7,154 nt of DNA from Flavobacteriales bacterium UBA5869 (GTDB lineage Bacteria; Bacteroidota; Bacteroidia; Flavobacteriales_D; Crocinitomicaceae), in NCBI GenBank assembly GCA_002432565.1, contig DJFP01000172.1:2584-9737 (forward strand), given 5' to 3'. Below the pieces are notes generated by a model. It worked only from the letters and a program-made list of their open reading frames with translations, did not search any database and had not been told where the DNA came from. Within the stretch, counting starts at the first letter, position 1. Each line of letters begins with the position of its first letter. Shown in pieces: positions 1 to 5,571 of the stretch. The translations under genes were made by a program, and so were the position numbers.

Positions 1-413
1 ACTAAAAAGGTATGAGGAACATTGTTTACACCCATTGCACGTTTAAAATCTCCGTTAGGATCCATTAAAACCAGGTAATCCCATCCTTTTCCGTCTACGT
101 ATACCGGAACTTGCATCTTTGTTTTTTCATCATCAATGGTTACGGCAACAAGGTTCATACCTGTTTCTTCCTGCCAATCAGGATAAAGCTCATGAATGGT
201 GTTTAATTCGCGTTTGCACGGAGAACACCAGGTAGCCCAAAATGAAATAACTACAGGGCCTTTAAAACCCAATTCAGCAGTGTTTACTGCTTTACCATTC
301 ATGTCAACTAATTTAACAGAAGGAAGTTGTTTAACTACTAATGGTTCATGGTCTTGGGCCATAGATAAGGTAGAAACAATAAGTCCCAGAAATAAGAACG
401 TAATTTTTTTCAT
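1..413 (-). CDS. TlpA-like thiol-disulfide oxidoreductase (redoxin family), C-terminus cut by window edge
   Basis: This is a partial gene. It reads leftward from the ATG at 413-411 and stays open for 137 codons to the window edge. The N-terminus is a Sec signal peptide: KK, a hydrophobic core over residues 5-18, and likely cleavage near MAQ (18-20). The thioredoxin fold follows, with the FWATWCSPC active site (redox cysteines C63 and C66). The strand segment NLVAVTIDD lies at 87-95, and VPHTF carries the presumed cis-proline (P133) facing the CxxC. This order is typical of the TlpA/ResA/redoxin family, whose members are exported Trx-fold proteins that usually reduce disulfides in envelope proteins or cytochrome c. 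The family normally runs about 30-50 residues further than the part seen here. A periplasmic location is inferred from the signal peptide, and the substrate cannot be told. The gene has its own leftward -7 box at 460-467. The family call is firm; the physiological role is open. Confidence 0.9.
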   Translation of the reverse strand, partial: MKKITFLFLGLIVSTLSMAQDHEPLVVKQLPSVKLVDMNGKAVNTAELGFKGPVVISFWATWCSPCKRELNTIHELYPDWQEETGMNLVAVTIDDEKTKMQVPVYVDGKGWDYLVLMDPNGDFKRAMGVNNVPHTFL

Positions 414-459
414 AGTTTTAAATTTTAGCAAGGGACAGTTCAAGTTCTGTGCCGAAATC

Positions 460-484
460 CAAAGATACCTTTTCCTTAACACAA
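460..484 (-). promoter_or_regulatory. Bacteroidota-type promoter of the TlpA-like gene
   Basis: Read on the minus strand, bases 467-460 are TATCTTTG, a full match to the Bacteroidota -7 consensus TAnnTTTG. The box lies 46 bases before the ATG at 413. The only nearby TTG for a -33 element is at 484-482, giving a spacing of 14 instead of the usual 19-21, so the -33 element is weak or non-canonical. A palindrome overlaps it, which suggests regulated transcription. Confidence 0.5.
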
Positions 485-500
485 TTTTAAACATGTGTTA
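477..500. promoter_or_regulatory. Candidate operator: interrupted palindrome TAACACA-N10-TGTGTTA
   Basis: The 7-base arms at 477-483 and 494-500 are exact reverse complements, and the central TTTAAA (486-491) is palindromic about the same axis, so 20 of 24 positions are symmetric. The dimensions suit a dimeric helix-turn-helix regulator that contacts two successive major grooves. The site covers the -33 area of the leftward promoter, where either a repressor or an activator could act. The regulator is unknown. The arms only loosely recall Crp/Fnr half-sites. Confidence 0.4.
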
Positions 501-538
501 TCCGATACTCTTGTATTCCTAAAAAATGTTAAGTCGCG

Positions 539-563
539 GTGAAAAATTGTAATCCTAATAATT
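539..563 (+). repeat. Imperfect 25-nt direct repeat, copy 1
   Basis: This matches 658-682 at 21 of 25 positions, including an uninterrupted 13-base core AAAAATTGTAATC at 542-554. It occurs in the same orientation as the second copy, 119 bases upstream of it. The function is unknown, and a regulator-binding site is one possibility. The AT-richness of the region raises the odds of a chance match. Confidence 0.4.
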
Positions 564-657
564 CTTATTTTCATCAAAATCAAACCGTTTAATTCCGAAA
601 AAGCGCACTTAAATCAAAAATTAACGAATATAAGGAGGTAGGAGGTTGTTTTTTCTG

Positions 658-682
658 GTAAAAAATTGTAATCTTACGAATT
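658..682 (+). repeat. Imperfect 25-nt direct repeat, copy 2
   Basis: This is the second copy of the repeat at 539-563, with the identical 13-base core at 661-673. It ends 19 bases before the -33 TTG of the rightward promoter (702-704). That places it where an upstream activator of the T9SS cargo gene could bind. No regulator can be named from sequence. Confidence 0.4.
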
Positions 683-701
683 GAACTGTAAATGTAACCT
701 A

Positions 702-732
702 TTGTTTCAGAAATAGAACGTTTATATATTTG
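702..732 (+). promoter_or_regulatory. Bacteroidota promoter TTG-N20-TATATTTG
   Basis: The -33 TTG is at 702-704 and the -7 box TATATTTG is at 725-732, an exact TAnnTTTG match with 20 bases between them. The ATG at 753 follows 20 bases after the box, so the untranslated leader is very short. No Shine-Dalgarno sequence is present, as is usual in this phylum. The spacing is the same as in the promoter at 3506-3536. Confidence 0.75.
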
Positions 733-752
733 TTGAAACTGAAAATGCGATT

Positions 753-1514
753 ATGAAAAAAATATACTCTTTAGTTACTGTTGTTTTAGTTGCTTGCTCT
801 ACTAGTTTCGGGCAGGTTGAGATTAAACTATGGGATACAGGTACTCAGGCTGGTGTTGGAAACAACCTGAATGGGCAGGAATATACCTATTATGCATCAA
901 CCAGCGGCCTACACCATGTAACGCTTAATTTTAAAAATACAAGCGCCTCTACGAAAACCTGGAAAGTTGAACGTTATAGATTGGATGATGAAGCAACATG
1001 GTCCGACTATTTATGTTGGGGAATTGCAGGAGATCAAAACGGAATGTGTTATACCACCCAATTAATGAGTACGAATCCATGGACAAGCCCGAATGCTTAC
1101 AGTTTAACTGTCGCGCCAAATGAAACAGCAAATCTGGTTGCTTACACAGATCAGGTAACTGCTTCCGGAACTGAAAAATACCGTTTTTACTTAATTGAAG
1201 GTCAGTCTACCCGCGTAGATTCTGTTGATGTAACCCTAACTTCTGTTTTAGCAGTTGGTGATCAAAAGCAGGAGGAAGTGGGAGTTTCCATTTACCCGAA
1301 CCCGGTTTCAAGCGTTTTGACTGTAAATGCTACAGGTGTTGAAGGGTCTGTTGAATTGAAAATGGTTGACGTACTTGGAAAAGTGGTTTTGGCTGAATCA
1401 GGAGCTCCAATTAACAAAGTGGATGTAAGCAATTTCAAGAATGGAGTTTATTTGGTACACGTTTCCAACAAAGGAAGTTTGATCCAAACGAAACGCATCG
1501 TTATTAAACATTAA
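753..1514 (+). CDS. Secreted protein of unknown function with T9SS type A sorting domain
   Basis: The 253-residue product has three parts. Residues 1-20 are a signal peptide (MKK, hydrophobic core 7-14, probable cleavage before Q21). Residues 22-165 are a Thr/Ser/Asn-rich, probably beta-sandwich region that includes NTSASTKTWKVERYRL and two cysteines (C88, C99) able to form a disulfide. Residues about 177-253 match the T9SS type A sorting domain: SIYPNPVSS around 179-187, MVDVLGK, then NGVYLVHVS and a basic final strand ending KRIVIKH. Such tails direct Sec-exported proteins through the outer membrane by the type IX system, where they are normally removed and the cargo is released or anchored at the surface. 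The central region resembles small T9SS cargo seen in Flavobacteriales but has no known activity. One oddity is that residues 12-15 (LVAC) fit a lipobox, so lipidation at C15 cannot be excluded. The gene stands alone between its own promoter and terminator. Confidence 0.88.
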   Translation: MKKIYSLVTVVLVACSTSFGQVEIKLWDTGTQAGVGNNLNGQEYTYYASTSGLHHVTLNFKNTSASTKTWKVERYRLDDEATWSDYLCWGIAGDQNGMCYTTQLMSTNPWTSPNAYSLTVAPNETANLVAYTDQVTASGTEKYRFYLIEGQSTRVDSVDVTLTSVLAVGDQKQEEVGVSIYPNPVSSVLTVNATGVEGSVELKMVDVLGKVVLAESGAPINKVDVSNFKNGVYLVHVSNKGSLIQTKRIVIKH

Positions 1515-1533
1515 GATTTAATAAAATATATGG

Positions 1534-1562
1534 AAAGGAGTTCGAAATCGGACTCCTTTTTT
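1534..1562 (+). terminator. Rho-independent terminator
   Basis: The stem AAAGGAGT (1534-1541) pairs with ACTCCTTT (1552-1559). It is extended inward by one U-G and two C-G pairs around an AAAT loop (1545-1548), and a run of T follows to 1562. It begins 19 bases after the stop codon of the preceding cargo gene, so that gene probably ends its transcript here and the next gene needs its own promoter. Confidence 0.85.
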
Positions 1563-1655
1563 ATTGGGACTTGTTTTGAAATTATAATCGAATTTTTAAG
1601 GTTGGTTTTTAGCTTTTAATTGAGTTCTTTGTTCCAGATCTAATTTTAAAACACG

Positions 1656-2693
1656 ATGAAAAAATCACTAAATTTCGTAATCATCTCTACGATTTCCTTA
1701 ATTTCCTGTGAAAAGAATGAAAATAATTCTTTTCAAAAACATTTTGATAACGTTTCCGAAAAAGAGGTCAAAAACACTCAGCCATCTACATTGGTATTGG
1801 TCCCAAATGCAATAAGGCCACGAATTGCATTTCTTCCGGATGGGGATGATGCTTTAGGAGTTATGCCATATGAAGCAAGTTCTATGAGGGATGGAGTTTA
1901 TAATTCCACTGGTACATTATCAAGAGAAATTTATAATCCTAATCAATTCCTGGGACTTCCGGTCGATATTGGCGGAATAGTATTTAGTGGTTTGGCTGTA
2001 GATAGGGCAAATTATTACGATCCATCAATTATCCTTTCAAGAAGCAGATCGTCTGAACACGCACTGTTTTTTGCGTCTTTGAATAGTGCAAGTAATTACA
2101 TAATAGGCTCCACGCTTATTGTAAATGCTTCTTTTGCTCCTGCAAGCAGCGGATGGAGACTATCACTTATAGAATATCATACCCAATTGATGTATGGTAT
2201 TTTCTACAATTCATCAACACAAGAATCCATTATAGCCCGAATCGATATTGTTTCAGGGAATGCCACGTTTGTAAAATCATTTCCGGGAGTGAAATTTGAT
2301 GGAATGGATTTTACCGTTACAAGTAATCAGGCCGGTATTACTCCAAATAAGATGTATTTAAAGAGTGGTGTTGCTGTTGGTAGTACCACTTGTAAAATAT
2401 ATACTCTTAATCTAGCTAACCCGGCAAGTTATTCTTCGGTTCCAACTAATATACCTACCTATTATTCTTTGAGTGGATCACCTGCTGGATCGTTTTTAGT
2501 TGTCCGAAATTTTATTTCTCCCATTTATATTTATGAACCGGGAAATTATACTATTCATGGATATGATCCGGTAAATAATACCAGCAATGTATATGTTACA
2601 CAGAAACGGACAGTGTCACTAACAACGTCACCCCCAACGCTTGGTCCAACAGTAAATTTTGGTGGCCAGGCAATGAACGATGCGGCAAGATAA
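1656..2693 (+). CDS. Predicted lipoprotein of unknown function
   Basis: I do not recognise a named family for this 345-residue protein. The N-terminus is a lipoprotein signal: MKK, a hydrophobic stretch 5-17, and the lipobox LISC with C18 as the predicted lipidated cysteine. The next residues, EKNENN, are charged and polar and could act as the lipoprotein surface-export signal known in Flavobacteriia and Bacteroides, though the match is loose. The mature part is rich in Ser, Asn, Tyr and Thr. From about residue 110 it shows repeated strand-like stretches (for example YGIFYNSSTQESIIARIDIV and KIYTLNLANPASY) that suggest a beta-propeller or similar all-beta fold. This is inference from pattern only. 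There is no T9SS tail. The start is set by the signal peptide. A weak promoter candidate (TTG at 1602-1604, GTTCTTTG at 1624-1631) precedes it. Codon choice is AT-rich (mostly AAT for Asn), unlike the gene at 3558, which suggests modest expression. It converges on the sirtuin gene. Confidence 0.75.
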   Translation: MKKSLNFVIISTISLISCEKNENNSFQKHFDNVSEKEVKNTQPSTLVLVPNAIRPRIAFLPDGDDALGVMPYEASSMRDGVYNSTGTLSREIYNPNQFLGLPVDIGGIVFSGLAVDRANYYDPSIILSRSRSSEHALFFASLNSASNYIIGSTLIVNASFAPASSGWRLSLIEYHTQLMYGIFYNSSTQESIIARIDIVSGNATFVKSFPGVKFDGMDFTVTSNQAGITPNKMYLKSGVAVGSTTCKIYTLNLANPASYSSVPTNIPTYYSLSGSPAGSFLVVRNFISPIYIYEPGNYTIHGYDPVNNTSNVYVTQKRTVSLTTSPPTLGPTVNFGGQAMNDAAR

Positions 2694-2714
2694 TTTCCGG
2701 CTGAAGTAAAAATT

Positions 2715-2749
2715 AAAAGGGGTTGTCTCAAAAGTAGGCTGCCCCTTTT
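2715..2749. terminator. Bidirectional terminator between convergent genes
   Basis: AAAAGGGG (2715-2722) pairs perfectly with CCCCTTTT (2742-2749). After one wobble pair and one mismatch, the hairpin continues with GTCT (2725-2728) against AGGC (2736-2739), closing on a CAAAAGT loop. The A-run on one side and T-run on the other let the hairpin terminate both strands: the lipoprotein gene from the left, and the sirtuin gene, whose stop codon is only six bases away, from the right. On the minus strand further T-runs follow (to about 2708), so termination may be stronger in that direction. Confidence 0.8.
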
Positions 2750-2754
2750 CTGTT

Positions 2755-3444
2755 TCAGAACAATAGTTCTTTCAATTCCTCCACCGCCTCAACAGCGCTT
2801 TTATTTATCTTTTGGAATTGACTTTCCACCGGGATCAGGTCGGATTTCGGATCAATCAAAATTTTCCGGCAGCCCGGCTTAGTGTAGTGGATGAGTCCGG
2901 CAGCCGGGTAAACACTTAGTGAGGTTCCTACTACAATCAGGATATCGGCCTTTTCTATTATTTCGGCCGCAGCTGAAAGAAGAGGAACTTCCTCGCCAAA
3001 CCAAACAACATGAGGCCTTAAAATATAACCGTCGTCACAAAGGTCTGTCATTTTGAGTTCGTGACCTTCAATGGGGTAATATTTCTTCTCTTTATCAGGA
3101 CCGGAGCTTTTTGCATAACGAATGTTGCCATGCAGGTGAAGAACATGGGTGTTTCCTGCACGCTCATGCAGGTCGTCAATATTCTGAGTAATCACCTGTA
3201 CATTAAAAAGATCTTGCAACCGACTGAAATAATGATGCGCATCGTTTGGTTTTGCGCTTATAACATTGAGCCGTCTTTCATTATAAAATTTCTGCACCAG
3301 ATCCGGGTTATTTTTCCATGCTTGCGGCGTTGCAACTTCTTCAATGGAATAATTTTCCCACAGTCCATCAATATCCCGAAAAGTCTTGATACCACTTTCC
3401 GCACTAATCCCCGCTCCCGATAGAATAACAAGGTTATTTTTCAT
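2755..3444 (-). CDS. cobB: Sirtuin, NAD-dependent protein deacylase (CobB-like, zinc-site cysteines absent)
   Basis: Sirtuins use NAD+ to remove acyl groups from lysines, giving nicotinamide and O-acyl-ADP-ribose; this one should be cytoplasmic. Numbering is from the ATG at 3444 (229 residues). The NAD-binding GAGISAESGI is at 10-19 and FRD at 22-24. TQNIDDLHERAG is at 86-97, with N88 and D90 in the nicotinamide pocket. The catalytic histidine H105 lies in HLHG, RPHVVWFGE starts at 143 and GTS at 173-175. Y54 and R57 in FYNERR match the Tyr/Arg pair that gives E. coli CobB and SIRT5 their preference for succinyl and malonyl groups, so desuccinylase activity is likely. The small domain (105-143) contains one cysteine (C136) instead of the usual four, so structural zinc is probably not bound. 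An ATG nine bases upstream (3453) could also start it. I chose 3444 because MKNNLVILSGAGIS matches the usual family N-terminus. The gene is divergent from the Omp28-like gene and convergent with the lipoprotein gene. Confidence 0.92.
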   Translation of the reverse strand: MKNNLVILSGAGISAESGIKTFRDIDGLWENYSIEEVATPQAWKNNPDLVQKFYNERRLNVISAKPNDAHHYFSRLQDLFNVQVITQNIDDLHERAGNTHVLHLHGNIRYAKSSGPDKEKKYYPIEGHELKMTDLCDDGYILRPHVVWFGEEVPLLSAAAEIIEKADILIVVGTSLSVYPAAGLIHYTKPGCRKILIDPKSDLIPVESQFQKINKSAVEAVEELKELLF

Positions 3445-3469
3445 ATCCTTCATTTAGCTTTCCAATAGT

Positions 3470-3477
3470 CAAAGTTA
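3470..3477 (-). promoter_or_regulatory. -7 box of the sirtuin gene
   Basis: On the minus strand, bases 3477-3470 read TAACTTTG, an exact match to TAnnTTTG. It lies 25 bases before the chosen ATG (3444) and 16 before the alternative (3453). No TTG sits at the expected -33 distance, so only the -7 element is supported. The opposing promoter of the Omp28-like gene starts about 30 bases away, so the two may influence each other. Confidence 0.5.
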
Positions 3478-3505
3478 ATTGAATCAAGCTTAGGTGGTTA
3501 AATAG

Positions 3506-3536
3506 TTGTTAAGTTATTGTCTTAATGTTAGATTTG
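3506..3536 (+). promoter_or_regulatory. Bacteroidota promoter TTG-N20-TAGATTTG
   Basis: The -33 TTG is at 3506-3508 and TAGATTTG is at 3529-3536, with 20 bases between them. The ATG at 3558 follows 21 bases later. Geometry and leader length are nearly identical to the promoter at 702-732, which also drives a T9SS cargo gene. No Shine-Dalgarno sequence precedes the start. Confidence 0.75.
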
Positions 3537-3557
3537 GAATTCTAAAACGTTAAGATT

Positions 3558-5447
3558 ATGAAAAAAAGTTTACTTGCTTTCTCGGCACTTTTTTCAGTAG
3601 GTTCTGCTTTCTCACAAGTAGTACTGTCTGAAAATTTTGATGCGGGAACAACTTTGCCTGCTGGTTGGGCACAATACAACGTAGACGGGTTGACACCGGC
3701 TTCAAACGTAAGTTACATGGGAACTAACGCATGGGTAGTTCGTGCAAACAGCGCAACATCATCAGGGAATCATTTGGTATCAACTTCCTGGTATACTCCT
3801 GCTGGAGTATCTAATGACTGGGTGGTTTCTCCTTCAATTGCGGTTCCTAACTCAACAGGATTTATGTGCCAGTTTGATGTAATGGCTCCGGATGCTCAGT
3901 TCCTTGACGGATATAAAGTATATGTTTCTACAACAGGAAATACAGTAGCTGACTTCACGAACCCAGCTGTTCTTACGGTTGCTGCTGCTCCGAACACGTA
4001 CACTACTCAGTCTTTCTCTTTGGATGCATACATGGGTTCAAACATTTACATCGCAATCCAGAATAACTCTAACGATAAGTTCTTATTGTTTGTGGATAAT
4101 TTCGTGGTTCGTAAACCAATGAATGATGATGCAATGCTTCTTTCTTCCAGTTTGAACCGTTACTCTTTGACAAACACAAACAATACTTTGTCAATGCAGG
4201 TTAAAAATGACGGAGCAAATGCAATCACGTCATTAACTATTGATTGGAATGACGGAACAGCTCACAGTAGCGTTATCACTACAAACATTGCTCCGGGAGC
4301 TACAGCAACGGTGAACCACCCAACTGCTGTAAACTATGCTACTGTTGTTGAAGAGGATTTGAACATCACTATCACTGCAGTTAACGGAAACTCAGATGCA
4401 ACTGATAACACTTCAAGTAACAAAATCAACACGGTAAGTGCGAACTCTCCGAAAGTGGTATTGATCGAAGAAGGAACAGGAACATGGTGTGGATGGTGTC
4501 CAAGAGGTGCTGTTGCAATGGAGCACATGACAGACACTTACCCGAATACATTTGCAGGTGTAGCAGTTCACAATGGTGACCCGATGACAGTTACTGCTTA
4601 TGACGATGCTGCTGGTATTTCTGCATTCCCTGGAGCAAATGTAGACAGAGCACTTTTAGGTGTAGATGTTTCTACTCAGGACTTTGAAAATTTCTACGAT
4701 GAGCGTATTGATTTGATTTCTCCGGCTGGATTGGGAATTCAAACAGGTGGTTCAGGGAACTCCGTTACTGTTACAGTTAATGCAACTTTCCGCACTGTAT
4801 TTGCTGCTTCTAACTACCGTTTGGGAGTAATTATCACTGAAGATAATGTAACTGGAACAGGATCAGGTTATAACCAGGTAAACTATTACAGTGGTGGAGC
4901 TAACCCATTGAATGGTGCTGGTCACAACTGGCAGACTGCTCCGGATCCGGTGCCTGCAGCTGATATGGAGTATGATCACGTAGGTAGAGCTTTGTTGGGC
5001 GGATACATGGGTCAGGCTGGTTCGGTTCCTGCTGCAATCACTGACGGACAAGTAGCAAGCTACACATTTAACTACACAGTTCCTGGAACAAGTAACCGTG
5101 CTAACATGCATGCAGTTGCTGTTTTGATCGATCAAAACACAGGTGAAGTAGTGAACGCAAAACAAATCTCTTTGGCTACTTTAGGATTGGCTGAGGCATC
5201 AACAATCAATATGGAAGTATTCCCTAACCCGGCTTCTGACTTTGTAAACGTGAAGTTTGAAGGACAAGGTGGAGAATACACAGTTTCAATCATTGATTTG
5301 GCTGGACGTACAGTTGCTTCTAAAGTTGTTACGGGTGCAGGTGCTACTGCAGTTGAAGTTCCGGTTGCTGGATTGGTAGCAGGAAACTACATGATTTCAG
5401 TTGCTAATGAGACAGGTTCTTACACTCAAAAATTGATGGTGAAGTAA
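3558..5447 (+). CDS. Omp28-like secreted protein with choice-of-anchor J domain, CGWC motif and T9SS type A sorting domain
   Basis: The 629-residue product is modular. Residues 1-19 are a signal peptide with probable cleavage AFS/Q20. Residues about 23-187 resemble a cleaved-adhesin or choice-of-anchor J beta-sandwich (SENFDAGTTLPAGW near the start, FVDNFVVRKP at the end). Residues about 188-295 look Ig- or CARDB-like (MQVKNDGANAITSLTIDWNDG). Residues about 297-387 are a thioredoxin-like segment of the Omp28 family: KVVLIEEGTGTWCGWCPRG with C311 and C314, then GVAVHNGDPM. Residues about 388-545 form the Omp28 C-terminal beta region. Residues about 550-629 are a T9SS type A sorting domain (VFPNPASDF near 554, GNYMISV, ending QKLMVK). 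The protein should be exported by Sec and T9SS to the surface or medium. The CGWC pair could be redox-active there, though no substrate is known. Strong use of AAC for Asn and of GCT and GTT codons suggests high expression. The gene stands alone between its own promoter and terminator. Domain limits are approximate. Confidence 0.9.
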   Translation: MKKSLLAFSALFSVGSAFSQVVLSENFDAGTTLPAGWAQYNVDGLTPASNVSYMGTNAWVVRANSATSSGNHLVSTSWYTPAGVSNDWVVSPSIAVPNSTGFMCQFDVMAPDAQFLDGYKVYVSTTGNTVADFTNPAVLTVAAAPNTYTTQSFSLDAYMGSNIYIAIQNNSNDKFLLFVDNFVVRKPMNDDAMLLSSSLNRYSLTNTNNTLSMQVKNDGANAITSLTIDWNDGTAHSSVITTNIAPGATATVNHPTAVNYATVVEEDLNITITAVNGNSDATDNTSSNKINTVSANSPKVVLIEEGTGTWCGWCPRGAVAMEHMTDTYPNTFAGVAVHNGDPMTVTAYDDAAGISAFPGANVDRALLGVDVSTQDFENFYDERIDLISPAGLGIQTGGSGNSVTVTVNATFRTVFAASNYRLGVIITEDNVTGTGSGYNQVNYYSGGANPLNGAGHNWQTAPDPVPAADMEYDHVGRALLGGYMGQAGSVPAAITDGQVASYTFNYTVPGTSNRANMHAVAVLIDQNTGEVVNAKQISLATLGLAEASTINMEVFPNPASDFVNVKFEGQGGEYTVSIIDLAGRTVASKVVTGAGATAVEVPVAGLVAGNYMISVANETGSYTQKLMVK

Positions 5448-5471
5448 TTCACGATTAAATATCATTGATGG

Positions 5472-5504
5472 AACCCCGACGATAAATGTCGGGGTTTCTT
5501 TTTA
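5472..5504 (+). terminator. Rho-independent terminator
   Basis: AACCCCGAC (5472-5480) pairs perfectly with GTCGGGGTT (5488-5496) around a 7-base loop, and a T-rich run (TCTTTTT) follows. It starts 24 bases after the stop of the Omp28-like gene and should end that transcript. The GC-rich nine-pair stem makes it the most stable-looking terminator in the window. Confidence 0.9.
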
Positions 5505-5571
5505 TCCCAACTTTTTAGTGCTCTTGTATTAAGATTTATTAACTTTATCGCCCTTTACAATCTTATTTTAT

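Larger units (their letters stand above)
414..752. other. Divergent intergenic region with two promoters, no gene seen
   Basis: This 339-bp AT-rich stretch separates the leftward TlpA-like gene from the rightward T9SS cargo gene. I find no tRNA, no rRNA and no credible small coding frame. It holds a leftward -7 box (460-467), a 24-bp interrupted palindrome (477-500), two copies of an imperfect 25-nt direct repeat (539-563 and 658-682) and a complete rightward promoter (702-732). A purine-rich AGGAGG-type stretch at 632-645 looks like a Shine-Dalgarno sequence but has no useful start codon after it. The remainder, roughly 564-657, shows nothing I can interpret. Confidence 0.7.

Noticed and set aside
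196..522. Open frame of 108 codons on the plus strand.
   Set aside because: It runs antisense to the clear TlpA-like gene and into its promoter, and its translation has no signal, domain or codon bias of a real gene.
632..645. AGGAGG-type purine stretch that resembles a strong Shine-Dalgarno site.
   Set aside because: No ATG follows at a suitable distance. The nearest TTG (646) opens only 12 codons before a stop, and Bacteroidota genes rarely use such sites.
2694..2754. Possible insertion-sequence remnant, because the hairpin resembles some IS ends.
   Set aside because: There is no transposase, no second end and no target duplication; a bidirectional terminator between convergent genes explains it fully.
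3061..3423. Open frame of 120 codons on the plus strand.
   Set aside because: It is antisense to the sirtuin coding region, whose motifs are unambiguous.
4334..5165. Minus-strand open frames inside the Omp28-like gene.
   Set aside because: They are shadows of the plus-strand gene and encode low-complexity peptides with no recognisable features.
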